Of a stretch of 64,000 nt of DNA, positions 45,590 to 55,989 are shown piece by piece. Under the pieces are notes generated by a model. It was not told the DNA's origin and did not search any database. It saw nothing but the letters and a program-made list of their open reading frames with translations. The translations under genes were made by a program, and so were the position numbers. The DNA lies in NCBI GenBank assembly GCA_009733575.1, contig ML769618.1, positions 44,670 through 108,669 of the forward strand. The letters are read 5' to 3'. Within the stretch, counting starts at the first letter, position 1. Each line of letters begins with the position of its first letter. This DNA is from Gymnopus androsaceus JB14 (lineage: Eukaryota > Basidiomycota > Agaricomycetes > Agaricales > Omphalotaceae).

Positions 45590-48500
45590 CTAGGAAGTAG
45601 GCCTTCTGGGAGGCGTACTCGTCCGGGTATCCAATCTCCTCATCTCCTTCTCCAACTTGTCGATCCCACTACGGCCAGAAGAATGTGACAGACCCCGAGC
45701 GCCATGTTTATCAAAGAGATAAGTGAGAAGGTTTTTCTTCTCGTCTGCGAGTCCGTCGAGAAGAGCGAATAAGTGAGTCTCATCGCGGAGAGCAAGCTGC
45801 GCCGATATAATAGCGGCAGCAGCAGCCTCTCGAACCACAAGTGATTTTGCATCATTCAAGCCCTAGAGGATGGTCAGTACAACACGAGCAAAAAGACACA
45901 ATCCATTTTCACTCACAGTAATTAGTGTTGTCCGAATACGAGGCAACTCCTCTTCGGCGATTTCAGCAGGAAGTCGGAGTACAAACTTGCCCAGTGCAAT
46001 CAGCCCAAAAGCATAAGACGCTGCTTTGACGTCGGCGTCATCTTCAGATGGAGGTGCCTCGGCATGGAAGGCGCGCAGACTCGCATGTAACGTTGTAAGA
46101 CCATACACAGGTTCGATACGCGCTGTAAGAGCGTCCCGGACGGTGTTGGTAGCTTCGAGAACCTAGAAAGATCAGGTTAGATCAGAAGAATGGCAAAAGG
46201 CAGCAATCCTTACATTGAACTTGTTGCAATATCTGACTCGGAATAATAAAGTGAAAACGTCACCCTCCCGACCTTCCAGATGCATTGCTTGGCTTTCAAG
46301 CATTTGCCAGACCACCATCAAGCCGTACTCTATCTCAGACTCATCCTAAATCCAAAGAGTAAACATCCAGTCTAAGAAATGGAAAAGAAAACATACGAAC
46401 CCGTGTAGAAGAGATTAAATAACTACCAAGTGAACTGAGCAATTTATCAAAATTCTTATTCTTCTCCCACATGTCATGATGAAGCGCAGATACTGAGCTA
46501 AAGCTCGCGAATGGTGTTGGACTCGTGGGATAAATCGAGTCAGGACTGAGGGGAGATAGGACATCGATAGCCGGATTCTCCAGACAGAGGAAAACAAGTT
46601 TCTGCAGTACGGACTGGTCAGCGTTCCCTTGTTCCAAAGCAGCGATATAGTTTTCGAGATCTGCTTCAGCTATATCGAATGTTGCCCGTTGCCCAAGTAC
46701 TACAAGACGAGGATTCAGAAACATCTCACATATAACGAAAAAACGGTCACTTACAACTCTTCCGTTTCAACCACCAACCCGTTTCCTTTGAACGATCTTG
46801 CAGCACATCCAACAACGAAGGAGCCTTTCCATTGTAAGCGGGACTATCCTGAAAGAGCGCTGCTTGACGCATAACATTCGAAGCACGGTTGGCTGGTGTT
46901 ACAGGCTGATTCAGAGGTATCGGCGATGGCTTGGATTTCCCTGGTGTTGAAGGCCCACTAGAAGCATTGCTCCCGACTAGCAGCGAGGGTGGCAAAACAG
47001 GATGAGCTATACCATCCTCTGGCTCAACCAATTCCAACAACCTCTCTGCAGCACTCTCCGCTTGTTCCGCTCGAGCTCTCAAAGCATCCTCAACCACCGG
47101 CGCACCTCCCGCCTGAGCCAGCTCCGTCACCGAATCCGTAGACAACGCATTCGAAACACCTATCATGGGCTTGAAGTCTGCCGACTTTGGGGACACAGAA
47201 TGGGTTTGGGAGTTGGAGGCGGGTGCAGGAGGATATCTTTCGTATGCAGCTGAAAACGACATTAGGTTCACTGAATGTTCGTCAGAGTCGCTATCGTTGT
47301 CTGGTAAAGGAATCACGGTAGCCAGGAGAAGAGAATCCTCGTCGCCATTTGACGGTGGGATCATCAGATTTGACATTCGAGCTGCTATTGCAGCAGCTGA
47401 AGGTTGAACTCGGGCAACAGCTCGTCGCGGAGGTGATTCTGCGGGAGAAGGAGGAGAAGCAGGAAGTGCTGTTTGCATGGCCCTCCGTATCGTTGATGGA
47501 CGGGTTGGGGATGCAGCCGATGCCAAAGGGGAGGAAAGTCGTCTATGGAAACTATGATCTGACACAGGTGAGGGAGGGGACTCGGAACGAGAGGCTGAGG
47601 CATTCGAACGCGAAGTTGAAGGCGTAACTGCACTGGTACTGACCGAGCGGGGCATGCCATTCGAGACGACGCGCGATCGCGAAGGGGTGGGAGCGGTAGT
47701 GGACGTTCGTAGAGGCGAAGAAGGTCGGGGAGGAGGGCTCTGACTAGTACTCTTCGACAAGCTTGGTGAGGCAGAGCGTCTCGTGGGAGCAACATGAGAC
47801 GCAGAGGTAGCCTGATGTCGCAAGGTTGGAGGCGCAGTGGCAATCGCTTTTGCCTTGGCCCGGCTCGCAGCAATTGCAGCGGCGACACTCGATTTCTTGG
47901 TCGGTTTTGGAGTCATTGGCGGTATGGACGTCGCAAGGTCCGGATTGGGACAAACTTTTTCAACCTCCTTCCGTGCAATGGGAGACAAGGTCTCGAGTAT
48001 GGCTGTACCACGCTCTCTCCATACCTCGTTGAAGGACCAAAAGACGACACGGGCAGATGCCTTTACACCGATATTAGCATCTCCGAGGGACTTTTTGATT
48101 CCGCCTTCCAAAGTTTCCAGACCACCAGAAGCTTCTATAGCATGTTTCGCGCGATGGCCGTGCACTTCAATGTAAGTTTTAAAGTGAAGAATTGCAAAGT
48201 TCCGCGCTTGGACATTCTTCTCCTTCAGGCAGTGCGAAAGAAGGGGAAGGAAGATGCGCGGGTTTCCAGAGGTGTAAGTTATAAGCGAGCTTACAGAAGC
48301 CTGTGACCGGTCGGCGGCAAGCTTTTTTGTGAACCCGGCCATTTTGAGAAGATTCGTTAAAAGGGTCTCGCAAAACGAATCCATGGAAGTTCCGAGTTCG
48401 ACACAGAGTTCGTGATACAGTGCACATGTGTTTAAACACACTGTCGTACGTAGACTGGCCAACTAGGTTGGTTATAAGTACAAGCAAGATGAGCTTCAGC

Positions 48501-50059
48501 TGCGGACGCACCGTTTTGAAAGACCATTGGATGAAGCCTTGTTTGAGACACGCCATGAAGGATTCGAAATATCTCTGGTGAACATCCCCCTTCAACATTC
48601 CGCGTACTCGTAAGACAGACTGTTCTCTTGCCGACCAGTTATGTTCAGTCTCTTTGCCCTGCTAAATATGTTTGCATGAAATAGCCAAAAACATAATAAT
48701 ATAGCTCACTTCAAAGGCTTTCTCCATGCCTTGAAACTCATTTTCAAGATCACGAACAGAAGCAATCTACACATAAACGTCAGATAACATCACACTGGTA
48801 AAAAGACAGGAACACTGACATAAACGGGACGTATTTCTGCCGCAGTAGATGCTTCAGTGGTGGGTGTCGGGGGCCCAGAGAGCTCCGCTGCCGCTGCTGC
48901 TCGACTGGGAGGCCTAGGAATCCCAGTGATTGCTCGAGGTACCGCCACTGGACCCGACGCCTTGCGACCTTGCAACGCCAAACTCGGGGGAACATAACCA
49001 GCAGACTTTGCGTCCCCATTTTCAGAACCCGTTGGACTCTGTGGGCTACTATCCACTCCATTCCCACCACTAAGCAGTTTCGACAAAACGCCGTCCACGA
49101 TGGTTTTGCGTACGCCCTTTTTAGTCATTTCCTTCTTTAGATCAGCGCGTGCGGCGTCGGTCACGGAGGGTCCGGAAAATAGTTCGATGATGGATTGACG
49201 AGCACAATCGCGTACATGGGCGTCGGTGTCTTCTAAAGAATCAACCAAGTGCGGAAGGTAGGGGCGTAATGGAAACATATGATGCTGTTTGCGAATTTGC
49301 ACCAAGGTAAGAATGCACTATAGTGATATTAGAACACGGACTGAGCGAAATCACGTCGAGAGTGTACCTGTTCCCTAGCCTTCCACACCTTGCTAGCCAA
49401 CCCATTTTCCCTCAAAAAGCGTTCGAAAATGGCCAAAGGAGTTTCAGGGCCTTTAGCACCACGTGAACCGGTAGACATGCTAGAGATGGTTGAGCCTGGA
49501 GCTCGAAACGCCAATCCACCTAGAATCACTAAAGTTTCGCGTGCCTTGGTCTGAGCCTTTTCTCTATCACCGAGCCTCTCAAATATACCGCCAGTCGGAA
49601 GGAAGGCATTGAGCAATTGGCGGAGAGCAAACGCATCGACAATGGAAGATGGCGAAGAGGAAGAGGTCGAAGAGTGGACCGATGATTGTCCATTTCGCGA
49701 TGGCGGTGCATTCAGAGGTCGTAGGATGAGTCAGAGGGAGAATCGTTGGTAGTGCAGACAAGGTTGCTGTGGTAAGATGCTGGTTTGAAGTTCGCTAAAC
49801 AGGCTTTGAGAACATTGATGAGGGCGTCGGGGTCGTTGATCTGGAAAACGTCGTTCAGTTCCAATTCCCTTGCTTAATTTCGAGCAATATACACACCTCG
49901 AGTCCCTGTTCAGCTTCAGCCTGAATCTTGGTTAAAGCGTCAATCTTGACATCGACATCTACGGAAAAAAAACCATCAGCACAAGTCGCAGAAATTTGGA
50001 CTGGCAGTTACCGTTACTTTTGCATTGATTTAACAATGCGTCAAGTCTGGATTCCATTG
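45590..50059 (-). CDS. STU1: Microtubule-associated CLASP/STU1 protein
   Basis: CLASP-family proteins stabilise microtubules and spindles through TOG-type helical repeats. The start ATG 50059 reads MESRLDALLNQCKSN / DVDVKIDALTKIQAEAEQGLE / INDPDALINVLKACL, typical of fungal STU1. The first TOG region continues NQHLTTATLSALPTIL.. and LLNAFLPTGGIFERLGD, then HVRDCARQSIIELFSG near 49220-49180. A second TOG region follows a KETEHNWSAREQSVLRVR exon (about 48700-48600) and runs through TSGNPRIFLPLLSHCLKEKNVQARNFAILHFK. A long Ser/Pro/Arg-rich microtubule-binding stretch (about 47900-47400) follows, and the C-terminal helical exons end at 45590. In the second exon the expected RTSNQHL and LILRPLNAPPSRN are reached only by skipping one base at about 49792 and about 49723. 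That means two +1 shifts within ~70 bases, against an otherwise well-kept gene. Confidence 0.88.
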
Positions 50060-50243
50060 GCACGCTGTATTGAGAGCCAGCGTCCCAAGAAGAAGAGAAA
50101 GGCAAGAAGGAGGTGGCTATTACCTCTGGAGTGGAAGAAATTTAAGCCCGAGTTTGTGGATATTTACGCGACTCTGCGTTGGTTCGCGTCAATTACTTAT
50201 ATTACAAGCTACTCAAAACAAGCTTCAATCTAGATTATCTCAT

Positions 50244-51241
50244 TTATAAACCAAATCTCTTTAGCAAAAAATAGACTATTCCTGCAATTGTGCCAGCCGT
50301 ATGCCCCGCTGTGTCTGTTCCTGGCCTTTTGTCCGTCAGTGAACTGTATGCATCCCAGATGAATACACCCGAGACGAATAACCATGCTGGTACGGGGATG
50401 ATTCCGTAGATTTGGAACGTCATTTTGGGAGCCACGCAAGCAAGGAAGGAGGTTGTAGCGAAGACGGCACCTGGTAATCAGCGAAGGGTTAGTCACAGCT
50501 GCATCAAGAGATTGGGTTTGCACATACCACTGGCACCCATTGAAGGAACGTCACGGTGTTTGTACGCGTTGTGCCAGAGCATACTGCCAAAGCTAGAAAT
50601 GAGACCTCCTACGGTAGATGAGAACAGATGCAGTCGCGTAACAAGGACCGAGACGAACCTCCGATATATAAGCTCAAGAATCTCCGCGTCCCGAGAATCC
50701 CAAGTACAGGACGTGAGAGAAAGTAAAAGGTGAACATGTTGAAAAAGATGTGGTCAAGTCGTTCATGAGAGAACATGCAAGTCGCTGCAGTCCATCTGTG
50801 TAGCCATACTTAGCAAGACCGTTCTTGTTGAATAGTGTAGTTGCCTACATTCTTCCAGAGCTAAAGTTGTTCCAGCTGTTGGTAAAGTTCTGATGCATCC
50901 ATCTATAAGGACCCGGATTGCCCTCGATTTCCTATGTAAAAAGTCGAGTCAGAGTATGTTTATGAAAGGCGACGACACGGCGTACATATCTCTTCTTTGC
51001 AAGATGCCACATGATAAAGACTGCTCCGTTCAGCCCAATGATTCCCCAAAACACATAGTCCTCGGGAACCTGATCGAGGAAATTCAGAGGATTTTTATTA
51101 CCACTATTTTTTGACGGATGGTATCCTTGCTCTTCCAGATGCTTGCTTGATTTTCAGCCAAGCGGATTGAATACCAAGGTCATTAGACCGTGGCTGGAAA
51201 AAAACGCGCCGTTGAAAAGGAACGCGTCGAACGCAAGCCAT
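50244..51241 (-). CDS. Mitochondrial-type rhomboid protease (Pcp1/PARL-like)
   Basis: Intramembrane serine protease. The minus-strand exons give EDYVFWGIIGLNGAVFIMWHLA (first membrane helix), RWMHQNFTNSWNNFSSGRM, HERLDHIFFNMFTFYF, FLSLYIGGGLISSFGSML, then the catalytic serine in VPSMGASGAVFATTSFLA (split by an intron after AS) and the catalytic histidine in DTAGHTAGTIAGIVYFLL before the stop at 50244. The N-terminus from ATG 51241 is Arg-rich (MACVRRVPFQRRVFFQPR) and can serve as a mitochondrial presequence. A short intron starting GTCTAA then joins it to KHLEEQGYHPSKN. Pcp1/PARL enzymes process dynamin-like and other inner-membrane proteins. The intron after MWHLAKKR and others are canonical. 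The start lies 58 bases from the divergent TRS20 start. Confidence 0.85.
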
Positions 51242-51299
51242 GTTGTGAGAGACGAAAGAGAAACATTAGCGCCCGTCCCCAAGCTTCGTTCTTTCCACC
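51242..51299. promoter_or_regulatory. 58-bp divergent promoter between rhomboid and TRS20
   Basis: Only 58 bases lie between the two opposed start codons, so both transcripts must start within this space or inside each other's coding region. A GAGACGAAAGAG purine run is the only texture noted. Confidence 0.5.
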
Positions 51300-51985
51300 A
51301 TGTCACATCATCTATTCATACTCTCGCCCTCGGATACGCCGATATACAATCTGACTTATTCCTCGACCAAGCCTGCACCAACAACAATGTCTCCGCTTTC
51401 CTCCAATCTACCTACTTGGTCAACGTCAGCTTTCGCGGGGACGCTCACAGCGTTATCTGGAGCATCGAGTGCGACGCAGCATACGACTGGCGGAGGAGTT
51501 CGGATTGGAGGAGGTCAAGATAGACACGTTATACAGATGATTGCGAATGCGAGCCTGGATGCTGTAGAGGATGTAATGCGGAAAGAGGGAACCATGTAAG
51601 TCCGATGTCTGGATTCAAAGCACTACCTAACAACCAATAGGTATCTCAAGAGTGTAGACAAATTCAATGAATGGACTGTATCCGCCTTTATTACACCTGG
51701 AAGTAGGTATCCAATCCTCTTTTTTACTTCCATTTGACAAACTGTTCCTAGATACGAAATTTGTACTGTTACACGAAGCAAAGAATGACGAGGGAATCAA
51801 GTCGTTTTTCCTGGAAATATGGGAGCTATATGTAAAGGTGAGCCATGTAAGGATGGATATAGCCAGAGACTCAAATGGCTGAAACGACATAGACGATGCT
51901 GAATCCGTTTCACTCGAATCAGCAAGTGATACGGAGCTCAACATTTGATTCGCGAGTACGGACCAGTGCAAAAAAGTATCTGTAG
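51300..51985 (+). CDS. TRS20: TRAPP complex subunit 2 (sedlin, TRS20)
   Basis: Small longin-fold subunit shared by TRAPP complexes, which act as Rab/Ypt1 exchange factors in ER-Golgi traffic. Exons 51300-51595, 51641-51702, 51751-51837 and 51893-51985 join in frame. The chain reads [20 protein letters not shown].., [76 protein letters not shown], and ends [13 protein letters not shown]. The C-terminal FxxxVRxxAKKYL is diagnostic. An insert of about 45 Ser/Thr/Gly-rich residues after the first strand is longer than in yeast or human proteins. Confidence 0.93.
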
Positions 51986-52336
51986 TTAGTGTATAGCTTT
52001 GCTGCCAAAATGAATTTGCTTGTAGTTACGGACTTGGCCGCTGCGGACTTTGAAAATAAATGATCTGGCCCCGCTGCGTCTCAAACCAGACTTACTCTCG
52101 TCCCGTTGGGTGGTGGCTCTGTTTAACTTTTTTTCTCTCGAATCCAAATCTCTCTTCTTCTTTCAGTAATTTTCTTTCCTTTTGCACCACCCAGTGTCCA
52201 CTTGCGTCCCTTCACAAGTCTGTTCCTCATCTTGTCGCTTTATCACCACGTTTCTAACCAAAAAAAAATTCAGCTGTATCGACTTTTTTTGCCTTCAATA
52301 ATCTCCGTTAATCTCTATATCTATCGCTTTACAACA
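51986..52336 (+). promoter_or_regulatory. Leader and promoter of the Gln-rich gene
   Basis: The last ~200 bases before ATG 52337 are very pyrimidine-rich on the plus strand (TTTTTCTCTC, CTCTCTTCTTCTTTC), as is common in strongly expressed fungal promoters. No gene is seen in the stretch. Confidence 0.45.
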
Positions 52337-53837
52337 ATGACTACCGCACCCACAGCAAACTCCAGAGCCTCTCTTTTGTCTGGTCTCCGCACAGGCGGCG
52401 TCCGCTCGTCTTCTGCATCCATCCCTCACACCGCCGCTCCAGGTGGTGCTTTTAATGTTCCCAGACTCGTCCTTCATAACTCTGGCAACTTTCCAAATGA
52501 GGAGCAAGATTACATCTCAGAAATGCCCTCCAACTTGTACGCCAATAACCACCACGGTGGAAACAGGACTATCCCCTTGACTGCTGCTGTCGATGGCCCA
52601 AACAACAGGTTCTCTCAGCAGCAGCGTTCAATGAATCCCAACGTCACTCCGTTTAGTCCTGCCTACCAGCAGCCCAACAACGCTCAGGCTCAGCAGCAGG
52701 CCTTGCAAATGCAAATGATGCAGTTGGAAATCATGAGGATTCAGGTGCTTATCTTTCTCTCGAAATCTATGGATTGATTTTAACATTTCCTCAGGCCGTC
52801 CAAGCTCAGCAAATCCAAGCAGAGATGCTTGCTCAAGCGCAGCGCCAGCAGCAGGCTCAGAACAGACGCAGTAGCCTTGGTTTCAACCCGCCTGCTACTG
52901 CTGGTCCGCTATCCACTGGTTTCGACATCCGCGCTGCTACTCTCAATGCCCAAATGCGTCGTGCCAACCAAGCAGAGCAGCAGGCGCAACTTGGTGCTGA
53001 TGACCAAGTTCCCATGACTGCCGCTTTGGGCGGGAAAGTTCGGAAGCCGGTCCACTAGTCTGAATGCTCCCAGCTCGATGATGGCGAGATACGACGAGTC
53101 CGGCGATGCGTCCCTGCCCCCAACTCCTAGCTCCACGACCGTTATCAGTGGAGGCACTTCGCTTGGTAATCCATCATCCAACAACATCACCTCCGGTAGT
53201 ACTCATTCCAAGTCTGACTCTGCTACTTCTTGGCGTAGAGGCGGGAAAGGAAACTCTGTCCTTGGCCAACCGTTCCGTCACTTCTCCCAGCGTCAGAGTT
53301 ACTCCTCCCGCTCCGGAACGTGTGTCTCCTCCTCCTGGTGTTACATCGGCAGCTAGCGCAGCAGCAAAGTCCCGTCCGATGCCTCTTCGTTTCAGCGTCG
53401 TTGCTCAGCAACCCCTCCCCAGTGTCACCATCGACACTTCTGAAAGCAACGACAACGACGACAGCTCGTCTACCAGTTCGTACAAATCCACTGGATCCCA
53501 CTCGTCTCCTACCACTCCTCACTCGTCCTCTTCCAACGAGATGCCTCTCTCGCCGCGCGAGGAAGCTTCGAAAAAGTTGTACGAGGGATTGGGTATTGGT
53601 AGGCCGGCCTCGGCAATCCAAGTGTCCGCCGAGGATGCTGCACCCGCTGAGCCTATCCAGCACATGGTCTCCCACCGGTTGGTGAGCCAGCCCTTGAGGC
53701 AGCCCCGTGGGCCGCCCTCGGGAGCGGATGAACTTGGCCCCAAGAACTTTGCGACCAGGATCAGGCGCAAGGCCATTGGTGGCCTTGGGATGCTAATGGG
53801 CGCTAGGGAAAGGAGGGAGATTGTCGAGGTCTATTAA
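52337..53837 (+). CDS. Gln/Ser-rich basidiomycete protein of unknown function
   Basis: Starts MTTAPTANSRASLLSGLRTGG; intron 52745-52793. The N-terminal half is Gln-rich with a helical MQMMQLEIMRIQ / AVQAQQIQAEMLAQAQRQQQAQ stretch (prion-like or coiled coil). The C-terminal half is Ser/Pro-rich and ends with the conserved-looking RIRRKAIGGLGMLMGARERREIVEVY and the TAA at 53835. The frame must shift by one base near 53035 (GGGAAAGTTCGG; expected GGKFGSRSTSLNAPSS) and again near 53265 (to reach NRSVTSPSVRVTPPAPERV). Neither site has intron signals. I recall similar proteins in mushroom genomes, but no function. Low complexity and S/T-P sites suggest a phosphorylated scaffold or RNA-associated protein. 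Confidence 0.65.
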
Positions 53838-54464
53838 TCGGATTCCATGGTACACAAGCGTCTTAGACGACTTGCAAGGATTTCTTTTTCTAGTCTTAGT
53901 GTCTCCCTTTTCTTAGACATTTCTTTTCCTCTAATGATGATGCCTTTCTCTCTGTCTCTCTTATCATTCAACGGACATTTTTCTGGTCTTTTCCTCCCTC
54001 CTCCTTCTCCTTTGCGGTCAGTCAGCGATAGATAAAAGATATATATTTGATGGCGAAGGTTTTGTCACTACGATTGTGATTGATTTGGTGACACTTTGCT
54101 TCCTCTCTCCGAATCTTCCCCTTTTTTCAACACCCTCACATTCCTTTTCTTCCGCCATACATATTTTCCCTGCAGTTGTCCGAAGATACGTTGCGTTGTG
54201 GAGGTGGAGGCTTCTTCTTGTGGCGAATTGGGCCAACAAACAGGATCTTCCTCTCATCCCTCTCCCCCACCCACTCATCGATCTTCAACTGTACTGATGC
54301 TTTTTTTGGCATTCTCCCTCACCCATCCATCCATCCACCAACACACCCACCACCCCTTCGTTTTCCAAATTCCATTCCTCCAATTCCAGTTCTCATTATT
54401 ATTGGAGTCGAATTGTTCCGCTCAAATTTCCCTTACTCAGCTTTTGCTATTGCATATCATTTTC
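53838..54464. other. 3' region of the Gln-rich gene, pyrimidine-rich
   Basis: T/C-rich sequence with small CATC and CCAC microsatellites (near 54326-54350). No gene is supported; the open frames are low complexity in all phases. Confidence 0.4.
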
Positions 54465-54780
54465 TTAGGGGAGGCCGTGCTTTCCCCCCAATCCTTTGGT
54501 CAGTGTGGGGAAAACCAAAATCCTGAATCCTAATCCCAATCCTAATCATCCTCATCCTCATTCTTAATCCGAAAGGATTCGGGAATTCGGAATTGGAAAC
54601 GGAATCGGTTCCCTCCCCTTATTCACTGCAGTATGTCTTTCGTATCGTATTATTCTCGAACTGGGTGGAGTCACCGCCATACCGAAACAAAGTATACATA
54701 TTACATTTCTTTTTGTAACTGTAAGTACGTACGTACGGTGTCGAAATATAAGTTATTTATGTGATTAGTGTGCTCTACAC
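54465..54780 (+). repeat. Leader repeat of duplicated unit A (second copy 59385-59660)
   Basis: GGGGAGGCCGTGCTTTCCCC..AATCCTTTGGTCAGTGTGGGG, then TAATCC..AAGGATTCG, CACTGCAGTATGTCTTTCGT, GGGTGGAGTCACCGCCATAC and TTTTTGTAACTGTAAG recur in order at 59385-59660 with small gaps. It marks the left edge of each of the two tandem units. Confidence 0.8.
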
Positions 54781-54828
54781 TGTAATTTGGGGAGGAATAC
54801 TTTGAATTGCCGACCTTGAGCGCTTACT

Positions 54829-55495
54829 ATGATAAATGCATGGCGTCTCTTTTCCCGAACGATGGTCTCCTCCTACCAAATTTTCTACGCTGCTCGTCAA
54901 AGGCACTTACCCTACCACTGCGCCCTTCAAGCTTGCTCTATCCTTTCCGACCTGCAGAATAATCATTTTGTCTTCGCGCGGACTGGAAAAGAACGGAGAC
55001 AACTTGCATCCGGACTGCATTGTGCAAGCTCAAAAAATGACAGGAAAAATATCAACACTGGTAGAACACGTTCAAGTCCTGCAAGGGCAAACTCCTACTA
55101 CTCCTCAGATGATTCACTTAGCTATCCTCCTTCAGCAGCGCATATGGCGCTCACTTTTTCACCCTTCAAGTGTTTAACACTGAACAACCTCTAATGAATC
55201 CATCTACGTCCACCAGTGTCACAGAGACCAATTCATACTCGTACGGTGTGCTCGAACCATCTGGTCCTGCTCTGATTATTATCCATGAGCTTTCAGCGTA
55301 TTTCAACAACAGCAATTTTTCTTCGTTGTTTTCCGCGTATCTCTCGCTCCTAATACGCGCCATAGCCTGGCATCTCGTCCTAGGCTCATCTCTCGCGGTG
55401 TTTGACGCGCATATCGTTCGGCTTAGAATGCCTGTATATCGCGATCCGAATCCAGTCGGGAATTATGTTGAGTTGCTTTGACGTCGACAGGGCTG
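54829..55495 (+). pseudogene. Broken copy of the SWSAP1-like gene (unit A)
   Basis: Follows the gene at 33787-32971 base for base in long stretches: ATGGCGTCTCTTTTCCCGAA, the CTGCTCGTCAAAGGC phrase, the former intron, GCTATCCTCCTTCAGCAGC, the GTTTAACACTGAACAACCT phrase and CGTGTTTGACGCGCATAT-type stretch. Frame shifts split it into several frames and the 3' end is missing after GNYVEL. The intron is retained in decayed form (starting GCAAGGG and ending CTTAG), which shows a DNA-level duplication, not a reverse-transcribed copy. Confidence 0.85.
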
Positions 55496-55989
55496 ATCTC
55501 GAGGATTCAGCCAAGGGCATATGGAATCGATTATATTCCACTCATGCGAATCGTGGAACGCCCGGATAGAACGCTCTTGTCGGAGACATGATTATACAGT
55601 ATGAATCGGAGCGATTGAAGCATATGACGCAGATTTTGTATGTATATCGAGAGATGGCTCTTTATAACATCTTCCCAAAGAATCTCGCAGGTCTCTCGCC
55701 TCTAGATTTTTTCGACTGCTTCTGCATTTATCAACAAGCTCGATCGGTTGGTTTCAGCTACCACTTAGTATTGTTTGACGTTCTGGCAAACCCTCTTATC
55801 GGCATTGTCCAATTCAATCCGTCCTTGATATATTACCCACACTGCCCCGAGAAAGAGTGTTATTGCCAGCTTTAGCCTTCATTTCTACCTCCTCTTCGCT
55901 ACTCAGGTTCAATCATCTTCCAGGTCATACATAAAAGCTCTACTCACTGGGTATTGCTCTATTCTAAAGTGAGCTTCTCTATCATTCCA

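Noticed and set aside
46415..48306. Several plus-strand frames over 100 codons opposite STU1
   Set aside because: They are shadows of the Ser/Arg/Pro-rich coding exons and lack their own features.
54829..55495. Processed (retro-)copy of the SWSAP1-like gene
   Set aside because: The intron is still present in decayed form and there is no poly-A trace, so it was copied as DNA.
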